Shown: piece after piece, positions 33,450 to 40,374 of the stretch
Layout: every line of letters starts with the position of its first letter
Position numbering within the stretch: position 1 is the first letter of the stretch
DNA from: Gaiella occulta
Lineage (GTDB): Bacteria; Actinomycetota; Thermoleophilia; Gaiellales; Gaiellaceae
Direction: 5' to 3'
Length of the DNA stretch: 64,000 nt
Assembly (NCBI RefSeq): GCF_003351045.1
Contig: NZ_QQZY01000001.1
Coordinates: 372,001 to 436,000 of the forward strand
Made by a program: the position numbers and the translations under genes
Notes under the pieces: generated by a model
Told to the model about the DNA's origin: nothing
The model's input: the letters and a program-made list of their open reading frames with translations, nothing else
The model's database searches: none

Positions 33450-34514
33450 GTGCCTGCACAGGAGAGAACCGAACAGCCGACCCCCAAGCGCCGCGCGGAC
33501 GCCCGCACGCGCGGCCAGGTCGCGCGCTCGGCCGACGTCGGCGCCGCGATCGCCCTGCTGGGCGGGTTCGTGGTGCTGGCGGCCACCGCGCCGTGGGTAT
33601 TCGGGCGGCTCCGCGAGACGCTCGCGAGCGGGCTGACGCTCGGCGGCGCCCCGGAGCTCAGCGCCTCCTCCGTGGCCGCGATCGCGCGCGACGCCCTCGT
33701 CGCGATCGGACTCGCCTCGGCGCCGGTGCTCGGCGCCGCCGCGCTGCTCGGCATCGCCGGCAACGTCGCGCAGGTGGGCCTGCGCCTGACGCCCCAGGGT
33801 CTCAAGCCGTCGTTCAGCCGGGTCAGCCCCGTGGCCGGCGCCAAGCGCCTGCTCGGCCCCAGGGCCGTGGCCGAGTTCGCGAAGAACCTGGCAAAGCTGG
33901 GGGCGATCGGCGTGATCGCCTTCCTCGCCGTCCGCGCCGAGTGGGACGCGATCCTGTCCCTCTCCTGGGGGGAGCCCGGCGTGCTGCTCGCCTTCACGGC
34001 GGCGCTCGCCGCCGGCGTGGGACTCAAGATCGGCGCGGCGCTCGGGCTGATCGCGCTCGCCGACTACGGTTGGCAGCGCCGCCGGCACCGCAAGGAGCTG
34101 ATGATGACGCGGCAGGAGGTCAAGGAGGAGTCGAAGCAGACGGACATGAACCCGCTGCTGCGCGGCCGGTTGAAGCAGGCCCAGCGCGCGGCGGCGCGCG
34201 GCCGGATGCTCCTCGACGTTCCCGGCGCCGACGTCGTCGTCACGAACCCGACCCACTTCGCGGTCGCGCTGCGGTACGTCGAGAGCGAAGGCACGCCCAA
34301 GGTCGTCGCGAAGGGGCGGGACCTCGTCGCGGCGAAGATCCGGGAGATCGCCCATGCGAGCCGCGTGCCGCGCGTCGAGAACCCGCCGCTGGCGCGCGCG
34401 CTCTACCGCAGCGTCGAGGTCGGCGCCGAGATCCCCGAGGATCTCTTCGCCGCCGTGGCCGAGGTGCTCGCGTTCGTCTACCGGCTCGAGAACCGCCGGC
34501 CGAGGGTCGCATGA
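33450..34514 (+). CDS. flhB: Flagellar export switch protein FlhB
   Basis: A 354-residue protein starting PAQERTEQPTPKRRADARTRGQV, the usual FlhB entry. Four membrane helices are followed by a cytoplasmic domain with the self-cleaving NPTH at residues 266-269 (VVVTNPTHFAVALRY). Cleavage switches export from hook to filament substrates. GTG start with almost no leader and no ribosome site in front; a purine-rich AGGAGAG lies just after the start. Confidence 0.97.
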   Translation: MPAQERTEQPTPKRRADARTRGQVARSADVGAAIALLGGFVVLAATAPWVFGRLRETLASGLTLGGAPELSASSVAAIARDALVAIGLASAPVLGAAALLGIAGNVAQVGLRLTPQGLKPSFSRVSPVAGAKRLLGPRAVAEFAKNLAKLGAIGVIAFLAVRAEWDAILSLSWGEPGVLLAFTAALAAGVGLKIGAALGLIALADYGWQRRRHRKELMMTRQEVKEESKQTDMNPLLRGRLKQAQRAAARGRMLLDVPGADVVVTNPTHFAVALRYVESEGTPKVVAKGRDLVAAKIREIAHASRVPRVENPPLARALYRSVEVGAEIPEDLFAAVAEVLAFVYRLENRRPRVA

Positions 34515-36553
34515 CCGCCGTCGCCCGCCTGACGCGCCACACCGACCTGGCGGCCGCCGCGGCGATCGTGCTCGTCGTGGTGATGCTCGTCATCCCGCTG
34601 CCGGCCGCGCTGCTCGACGTGCTGATCGCGCTCAACATCGCCGCGGGGCTCGTGATCCTGCTCACCGCGATCTACGTGCTCGAGCCGCTCGAGATCAGCG
34701 CCTTCCCGAGCCTGCTGCTCGTCACGACGCTCTTCCGCCTGGCGATCAACGTCAGCGTCACGCGCCTCGTGCTGCTCCACGGCGACGCCGGGAGCGTCAT
34801 CTCGGCCTTCGGCGGCTTCGTCGTCGGCGGCAACCTCGTCGTCGGGCTCGTCGTCTTCCTCATCCTCGTCGTGATCCAGTTCGTGGTCATCACGGCCGGC
34901 GCGACGCGGGTGGCGGAGGTCGCGGCCCGCTTCACCCTCGACGCCATCCCGGGCAAGCAGATGGCGATCGACGTCGACCTCAACTCGGGCCAGATCACGG
35001 AGGAGGACGCGCGCCGCCGCCGCACCAACCTCGAGCGCGAGGCCGACTTCTACGGCGCGATGGACGGCGCGAGCAAGTTCGTCAAGGGCGACGCCATCGC
35101 CGCGGTCGTCATCGTGGCGATCAACCTGCTCGGAGGGATCACGATCGGCGTGCTCCAGAACGGGCTCTCGATCGGCGAGGCGGTGCACGTGTATTCCATC
35201 CTCACGATCGGCGACGGCCTCGCCGCGCAGGTGCCGGCCCTGCTCGTCTCGACCGCGACCGGCATCATCGTCACCCGCGCAGCGAGCAATGTCCCGCTCG
35301 CACGGGAGCTCACCTCCCAGCTCGGTGCGCAGGCGCAGCCGCTTCTCGTCGCGGGGGCCGCGCTGCTCGGGCTCGCGCTCGTGCCCGGCCTGCCCAAGCT
35401 GCCTTTCTTCGCGCTCGCCGCCGTGCTCGTCGGCGCCGGGCTCGTCGTCCGCAGGCGGACACAGGCCACGGCCGCCGTTCCGGCCGAGGAGATCGCCGAT
35501 CCCGATTCGTCGCCGGCGGGCGTGCGCGGGCTCCTCGGCGTCGACCTCCTCGAGCTCGCCGTCGGCTACGGGCTCGTCCCGCTCGTCGACGAGTCGGCGG
35601 ACGGCGAGCTGCTCGGGCGCGTCGGGCTCATCCGCCGGAACGTCGCCGGCGAGCTCGGCATCGTGCTGCCGCCCGTCCGCGTGCGGGACAACATCGAGCT
35701 CGACGCCACCGAGTACGCGATCAAGATCAAGGGCGAGACCGTGGCCGCCGGCGAGCTGCGCCCGGGCTACCTGCTGGCGCTCGACCCGTCCGGGGAGGCC
35801 CCGGAGCTGCCGGGCACGCCCACCGTCGAGCCGGCCTTCGGCCTGCCGGCGACCTGGATCGCGGAGCAGCACCGCGAGCAGGCGCTCGCGCTCGGCTACA
35901 CGGTGGTCGACCCCGCCGCGCAGGCGGCGACCCACCTCAGCCAGGTGATCAAGGAGCACGCGGACGAGCTGCTGACGCGAGACGCGGTCAAGGAGCTCCT
36001 CGACGACCTCAAGGAGACGCAGCCGGCGGCCGTCGGCGAGCTCGTCCCGGACATGCTCTCGACGGGCGAGGTACAGCGCGTCCTGCAGCTCCTGCTGCGC
36101 GAGGGCGTGCCGATCCGCGATCTGGGCACGATCTGCGAGACGATCGCCGACGCCGCCCGCCACACCAAGGACACCGCGCTGCTCGCCGACGCCGCCCGCG
36201 TCGCCCTCGGACGCACGATCGCGAAGCCCCACCTGGGCCGGGACCGCACGCTCGCCGCGCTCGTGCTCTCGCCGTCACTCGAGCAGGAGCTCGCAGACAG
36301 CGTCTCGCACACCTCCCAGGGCCAGGTCTTCGCGCTGCCCCCGCAGCGCGCGCACGCGGTGCTCCAGGCTGCGCGCGACGCGCTCGAGGAAGCGCAGGCC
36401 ACCGACGCGAACGCGGTCGTCATCTGCTCGGGCACGATCCGCCGGCACGTCCACGCACTGCTGCGCCAGGTGGCGCCGCGTCTCGCCGTGCTGGCCTACC
36501 AGGAGGTGCCGCCGGCCGCCAACGTCCAGACCGTGGGGGTCATCAGCGCATGA
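34511..36553 (+). CDS. flhA: Flagellar export gate protein FlhA
   Basis: A 680-residue protein. Seven to eight membrane helices fill residues 1-330, including the FHIPEP signature region (RLAINVSVTRLVLL, GGFVVGGNLVVGLVVFLILVVIQFVVIT, RFTLDAIPGKQMAIDVDLNSG). The cytoplasmic ring domain (about 355-680) binds export chaperones. ATG overlaps flhB (ATGA) and the stop overlaps flhF. Confidence 0.97.
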   Translation: MTAVARLTRHTDLAAAAAIVLVVVMLVIPLPAALLDVLIALNIAAGLVILLTAIYVLEPLEISAFPSLLLVTTLFRLAINVSVTRLVLLHGDAGSVISAFGGFVVGGNLVVGLVVFLILVVIQFVVITAGATRVAEVAARFTLDAIPGKQMAIDVDLNSGQITEEDARRRRTNLEREADFYGAMDGASKFVKGDAIAAVVIVAINLLGGITIGVLQNGLSIGEAVHVYSILTIGDGLAAQVPALLVSTATGIIVTRAASNVPLARELTSQLGAQAQPLLVAGAALLGLALVPGLPKLPFFALAAVLVGAGLVVRRRTQATAAVPAEEIADPDSSPAGVRGLLGVDLLELAVGYGLVPLVDESADGELLGRVGLIRRNVAGELGIVLPPVRVRDNIELDATEYAIKIKGETVAAGELRPGYLLALDPSGEAPELPGTPTVEPAFGLPATWIAEQHREQALALGYTVVDPAAQAATHLSQVIKEHADELLTRDAVKELLDDLKETQPAAVGELVPDMLSTGEVQRVLQLLLREGVPIRDLGTICETIADAARHTKDTALLADAARVALGRTIAKPHLGRDRTLAALVLSPSLEQELADSVSHTSQGQVFALPPQRAHAVLQAARDALEEAQATDANAVVICSGTIRRHVHALLRQVAPRLAVLAYQEVPPAANVQTVGVISA

Positions 36554-37812
36554 GCTACACCGTCCGGGCCTTCAGCGGCCCCTCGCTGGAGCGGGTCGAG
36601 GCGCAGGCCCGCGCCGAGCTCGGCGAGGACGTTCGCATCGTCGACCGCCGCGTCCGCCTCGAGGGCGGGATCGGCGGCTTCTTCCAGCGCCAGGTGGCCG
36701 AGATCCTCGCCGTCGCCGGCCTCGAGGAGGCCGTTGAGCGGCCCGCACCGCCGCCGCGGCGCGTCGCGGCGGCGGCCGTCTCGGCCTACGGCTCCGCCGG
36801 AGCCGCGGCCGCGCCCGACCTGATCGGGGATCTGGCGCCCGCGCGCGCGCGGGTCGCGGCGCGCGCGCGGGAGGCCGCTCCGGGCGAGCCCGCTCACGCG
36901 CGCGGCGACGAGTTCGACTTCGAGCGTGCCCTCACCGACCTCGTGCCCGAGCCCGAGGCGCCGGTGGCGCCCGAGGACACAGGGCTCGCGACCCTCGAGC
37001 GCCGGGGCGGCCGCGCGGCGGTGCGGCTCCTCTCCGACGAGCTGCGCCGCCGCGGCGCCGCGGCGGACCTCGCGCTCGAGCTTCTCCAGGCCGGTGTCGG
37101 CGCCGATCTCGCCGCAGACCTCCTCGAGGAGGTCGAGCGGCACGGCCACGTCTTCGGTTCCGCCGGCGAGAGCCGGGAGCTCGTGAGGGCGGCCCTCGCC
37201 CGGCGCGTACGTACTGCACCGCTCGGCCGCCTCCTCGGCCGCGGCGCGCTCGTCGTCGCGGGACCGCCCGGCTCGGGCAAGAGCGCGCTCGCGGCGAAGC
37301 TCGTCAGGGCGTACGCCGCGGCGGGCCATCGTGTCGCGGCGATCGCGGTGGGCCCGCAGGGAGAAGCGGGTGTCGAGTCCCTGCGCGAGACGGCCCGCTC
37401 CTGCGGCGCCGGCTTCGAGCGGATCGGCCGGCTCGGCCGCCCGCTCTCCGAGAGCGTCCGCGACGGCGACCCGTTCGTCGTCGCCGACGCGCCCGCGCTC
37501 GATCCGGCAGGCGAGAGCACCCTTGCCGGCCTGAACGCCCTCAAGGCGGCGCTCGGCGGCGCGCGCACCCTCGTCGCCCTCGCGGGCGACGCGGAGACCT
37601 CCTCCTCGCTCGCCGAGGCCCGCGCCTGGCGGCGCCTGGCGGACGCGCTCGCGGTCACGCGACTCGACCTGGCGGCCGGCGCCGGCGTGCTCGCCAACCT
37701 CGGCGTCTCGCAGGCGAAGCCGCTGGCCTTCGCGTCGGGCTGCGGCGACATCCCACCCGCCGGGCTCGTCGCCCTCGACCCGCAGACGCTGGCGCGGCTG
37801 GTCCTCCCGTAG
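36550..37812 (+). CDS. flhF: FlhF-type SRP-like protein with degenerate GTPase motifs
   Basis: A 420-residue protein. The N-terminal B domain starts SYTVRAFSGPSLERVEAQARAELGEDVRIVDRR and is followed by an Ala/Pro-rich linker, an N domain (about 155-225) and an NG-type P-loop domain with GPPGSGKS at 238-245. The later G elements are altered. DTAGR is replaced by ADAPALDP, and the DTYR region by VGPQGEAGVESLRET; TRLD keeps the base-binding position. FlhF normally marks the site of flagellar assembly. GTP turnover here is doubtful, and its usual regulator FlhG is not found beside it. Confidence 0.85.
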   Translation: MSYTVRAFSGPSLERVEAQARAELGEDVRIVDRRVRLEGGIGGFFQRQVAEILAVAGLEEAVERPAPPPRRVAAAAVSAYGSAGAAAAPDLIGDLAPARARVAARAREAAPGEPAHARGDEFDFERALTDLVPEPEAPVAPEDTGLATLERRGGRAAVRLLSDELRRRGAAADLALELLQAGVGADLAADLLEEVERHGHVFGSAGESRELVRAALARRVRTAPLGRLLGRGALVVAGPPGSGKSALAAKLVRAYAAAGHRVAAIAVGPQGEAGVESLRETARSCGAGFERIGRLGRPLSESVRDGDPFVVADAPALDPAGESTLAGLNALKAALGGARTLVALAGDAETSSSLAEARAWRRLADALAVTRLDLAAGAGVLANLGVSQAKPLAFASGCGDIPPAGLVALDPQTLARLVLP

Positions 37813-37821
37813 AGGCCGCCC

Positions 37822-37848
37822 TCAAGTGGCGCTCCAGCCCGCCGACAA
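37822..37848 (+). promoter_or_regulatory. Sigma-28 promoter P5 (four-gene unknown operon)
   Basis: CCC-TCAA at 37822-37825, 15 nt, GCCGACAA at 37841-37848. It starts 9 nt after the flhF stop and leads, through a leader with GGAGGGAG, to the ATG at 37881. Confidence 0.85.
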
Positions 37849-37880
37849 GCGTACGACCCGAAGAGCGCGGAGGGAGAGCG

Positions 37881-38219
37881 ATGAACGACCACGACGGAGC
37901 CGGCACCCGCACCGCCCCCCGAGCTGCTCCGTCCGGCCTCCCGCGGCGCTGGCCGGACCCGGAAGCGGTCGCGCTCCTGGTCCGCCGCGCCCGCTCGGCG
38001 GGCGCGCTCGCCGCCTTCTTCGTCGCGTCCTACGGCTCCCTCCGCCTCGGCTACGGACTTCCGGAGGCCGTCCTCCGCGGCCTCGCCGCGGGCGCGGCGA
38101 GCGCGCTCGCCGTCTGGGCCGTGGCCCTCGGCTTCGCCGCCTGGCTGCGTTCCGAGCTGCTGCGCTCGCTGCAGCGCGGCGAGTTGACGCGCGCGAGCGC
38201 CAGAGACGGTGAAATGTGA
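37881..38219 (+). CDS. Unknown membrane protein, first gene of sigma-28 operon
   Basis: A 112-residue protein with a Pro/Arg-rich cytoplasmic start, then two hydrophobic helices (about 43-62 and 70-92), and a basic end. I do not recognise a family. It is the leading gene after promoter P5, so it should be made with the flagellum. GTGA overlap with the next gene. Confidence 0.7.
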   Translation: MNDHDGAGTRTAPRAAPSGLPRRWPDPEAVALLVRRARSAGALAAFFVASYGSLRLGYGLPEAVLRGLAAGAASALAVWAVALGFAAWLRSELLRSLQRGELTRASARDGEM

Positions 38220-38518
38220 GCGGCGTGCAGCCGATCAGCCTCCAGCAGGTCGCGGCCGGCAGCGACCAGGCGCAGCGGGTCAAGCAGATCCAGAGCCAGC
38301 AGGCCCAGCAGGAGGCCGCGCAGCAGCTCGCCGGGATCGCCCAGCGGGAGGCGGCGGCAAAGGCCGAGCGGGTCGCCGGGACGGAGAAGACCTTCCACGC
38401 GGGCGACCGCGTCCGCGAGCAGGGGCGCGAGGAGTCGTCCCGACGGCGCCGCCGCCGCCCCGCGTCGCGGCGCGGCAGCGATCCCGGCGCCGGCTCGAGC
38501 CTCGACGTCACCGCCTGA
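38216..38518 (+). CDS. Unknown Gln-rich coiled protein with polybasic tail
   Basis: A 100-residue protein. Residues 10-50 form a Gln/Ala-rich helix (QIQSQQAQQEAAQQLAGIAQ), and residues 75-88 hold a run of arginines. It has no recognised domain. The amphipathic helix with a basic end could bind RNA, membrane or another flagellar protein. GTG start coupled to the gene before it; the next ATG is 1 nt after its stop. Confidence 0.6.
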   Translation: MSGVQPISLQQVAAGSDQAQRVKQIQSQQAQQEAAQQLAGIAQREAAAKAERVAGTEKTFHAGDRVREQGREESSRRRRRRPASRRGSDPGAGSSLDVTA

Positions 38519-38519
38519 G

Positions 38520-39047
38520 ATGGCGCTTCAGCCCACGCACTACGGCTTCCTCGCCGTCGGCGGCGGCGGCCGCACGCACCTCGCCGGCCTGCTCGTGACC
38601 GACGCGCTCGGCCTGCCGATCGAGTTCGTCCACACGGAGCCGTTCGCGCCGACGAGACTCCAGCGCGCCCTCATCGGCGACTCGCTCAAGCGCTACCTGA
38701 AGCAGGAGCGCGTGATCACGAGCCTGCTCCGGCTCGCGGAGAAGCAGCCCGCGCTCGTCGCCGTCGACGACGAGGAGCTGCTGCCGATGGTGCCGAAGCG
38801 GATCCCCGGCGTCCTCGTTTCGGCCGGTACCGCGACGGGGGTGCGGGCAGGCGGCGAGCTCGCGCGGACGACCGACGGCGACCTGGTGGCGCGCGCCCCC
38901 GGCGGTCGCGTCCTCCGGCTGCGGCTCGCCGGGGAGTCGAGCGAGGCACTGCTCGCCGGTGCCGTCCGGCAGCTCGACCTGCTCGAGCCGCTGGCTCGCG
39001 TCCGCGCGGCGCTCACGGTCGTGGCGAGCGACCACAAGGCCGCCTGA
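38520..39047 (+). CDS. Unknown alpha/beta protein, sigma-28 operon
   Basis: A 175-residue protein beginning with strands and a glycine loop (YGFLAVGGGGRTHLAGLLVTDALGLPIEF), then a helical segment, then a beta-rich domain. No catalytic motif is recognised. Its stop shares one base with the next start, and the pair recurs as a coupled unit. The Gly-rich loop might suggest nucleotide binding, but it lacks a P-loop Lys. Confidence 0.65.
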   Translation: MALQPTHYGFLAVGGGGRTHLAGLLVTDALGLPIEFVHTEPFAPTRLQRALIGDSLKRYLKQERVITSLLRLAEKQPALVAVDDEELLPMVPKRIPGVLVSAGTATGVRAGGELARTTDGDLVARAPGGRVLRLRLAGESSEALLAGAVRQLDLLEPLARVRAALTVVASDHKAA

Positions 39048-39616
39048 TGCGCGGCCGCACCGCGCCGGCGCGGCGCGTGCCGCTCCCGCTCCCCGTCGTC
39101 GGGCACACGATCTTCGCGCCGCCACCGGTCCGCCGCACCGAGCTTCCTTTCCCGGTAACGCTGGTCCGCGCCGAGCCCGGACCGAGCCGGCCCGACGTCC
39201 GCCACCTGACGCTCGCGCTCGAGCAGCCGCGCGCCGTCGCCGTGCGCCTGCCGGCGTCCACGATCGTGCCCAAGGCGCGGCGCGGGCCCTTCCCGCCCCT
39301 GCGCGCGCGCCTGCTTCGCGAGAGCCTGCCGCTCGGCGACGTGCCCCGCCAGCGGCTCGCCTGGCTCGTGCGGGCGCTGCTCGCCGCCAATCCCGGCCTC
39401 GCGGTCGAGCGGCTGACGCTGGTCGGGATCTACGAGCGCGCCCCGGTCACGCACCTCGTCTCCCTCACCCAGCGCGACGGGGCGATCGAGTTCACGGTGC
39501 TGCCCGACCGGAGGCCGGTGCGGCTGGGGACGCTCGTCGTCGGGCGCGACGAGCGCAGCGGCAGGCTCGCCACCGCCGTCGTCGCCGCGGACGATCAGGC
39601 GCGCCGGTCGAGGTAG
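39047..39616 (+). CDS. Unknown protein, last gene of sigma-28 operon
   Basis: A 189-residue protein, Arg/Pro-rich, with a short repeat of beta strands (ELPFPVTLVRAEPG, VRHLTLALEQPRAVAVRLPAS) and a helical centre (RQRLAWLVRALLAANPGL). No family recognised. Its last 22 nt run against the 3' end of the FliT-like gene. Last of the P5 operon, which sits where flhG usually follows flhF. Confidence 0.65.
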   Translation: MRGRTAPARRVPLPLPVVGHTIFAPPPVRRTELPFPVTLVRAEPGPSRPDVRHLTLALEQPRAVAVRLPASTIVPKARRGPFPPLRARLLRESLPLGDVPRQRLAWLVRALLAANPGLAVERLTLVGIYERAPVTHLVSLTQRDGAIEFTVLPDRRPVRLGTLVVGRDERSGRLATAVVAADDQARRSR

Positions 39617-39915
39617 GCGGCGGCCGCGGGCCGCGCCCGCAGCTCCTCGCGGTACCGGGCGAGCCCGCCGAGCGCCTCGACCGCCTCGCGGCGCAGCGCC
39701 TCGGCGGCCACCAGGCACCCCTCGAGCTCGGCCGCGAGCGCCCGCCGCACGCCCTCGGGCGCGGAGGCGTCCGCGAGGGAGCGCTCCGCGTCCGCGCGCC
39801 GCTCGGCAAGCGGCAGCGCCTCCTCCCAGCGCCCCTCCTCGAGCAGCTCGCGCTCGCGGCGCAGTCCCACGAGGACCGCCTGCCAGTCGGGGCTAGCCGC
39901 GCGAGCGGAGGGCAT
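39595..39915 (-). CDS. fliT: FliT-like flagellar chaperone
   Basis: A 106-residue all-helical protein (LVGLRRERELLEEGRWEEALPL and following charged helices). Sequence signal for FliT is weak; the call rests on size, helicity and its place directly after fliS, with which it overlaps by 23 nt. FliT family members chaperone the filament cap FliD. Confidence 0.65.
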   Translation of the reverse strand: MPSARAASPDWQAVLVGLRRERELLEEGRWEEALPLAERRADAERSLADASAPEGVRRALAAELEGCLVAAEALRREAVEALGGLARYREELRARPAAAAYLDRRA

Positions 39916-40279
39916 GCTCGTAGCCGTCGCGCAGCTCGCGCAGGAGCCCTGCGGCCTCGCCGACCTTGCGGGCGTCGCGCGCCACCAGCGCCGAGGCGAG
40001 GTGCCCGTTGACGAAGACGTAGATGTCGCGGAGGTTGCGCGCGATCTCGCCCCCCTGCTCGAGGTCGAGCGAGACGTTGAGCTCGTCGACGACCGCCTGG
40101 GCGCGGGCGATCTGGTGCCCGAACGCCTCGGCGCTCCCCTGCGCGGCCAGCGCCTGGGCGCGGCCGAGGAACCGCAGCGCGCCGTCGAACAGGAGGAGCG
40201 GCAGCTCTTCGCGACGGGCGCTCTTGACGGTTTCGGCGAGGTAGGCGTCCGTTGCTAGCTGGGCGGCGTGGGCGCTCAT
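39893..40279 (-). CDS. fliS: Flagellin export chaperone FliS
   Basis: A 128-residue four-helix protein. YLAETVKSARREELPLLLFDGALRFLGRA and LNVSLDLEQGGEIARNLRDIYVFVNGHL are FliS signatures. It binds the C-terminus of flagellin before export. The ATG is 9 nt after the -10 of promoter P6 with no ribosome site, so the mRNA is probably leaderless. Confidence 0.95.
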   Translation of the reverse strand: MSAHAAQLATDAYLAETVKSARREELPLLLFDGALRFLGRAQALAAQGSAEAFGHQIARAQAVVDELNVSLDLEQGGEIARNLRDIYVFVNGHLASALVARDARKVGEAAGLLRELRDGYEHALRSRG

Positions 40280-40288
40280 GCAAGACGG

Positions 40289-40315
40289 GTGTCGGCTGCC
40301 GGGCGGAGGGTTTGA
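40289..40315 (-). promoter_or_regulatory. Sigma-28 promoter P6 (fliS-fliT)
   Basis: Read on the minus strand: GCC-TCAA (40315-40312), 15 nt, GCCGACAC (40296-40289). The fliS ATG begins 9 nt further. It faces away from P7, with the two -35 elements 25 nt apart. Confidence 0.88.
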
Positions 40316-40340
40316 GGCCGAGTTCGGCGGCGAGCCACCC

Positions 40341-40367
40341 TCAAGCCCGGCCCGCCGCAGCCGACAC
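40341..40367 (+). promoter_or_regulatory. Sigma-28 promoter P7 (glycosyltransferase)
   Basis: CCC-TCAA at 40341-40344, 15 nt, GCCGACAC at 40360-40367. The gene's GTG at 40375 follows after 7 nt, so it is expected to be leaderless. Confidence 0.88.
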
Positions 40368-40374
40368 AGCGCGC

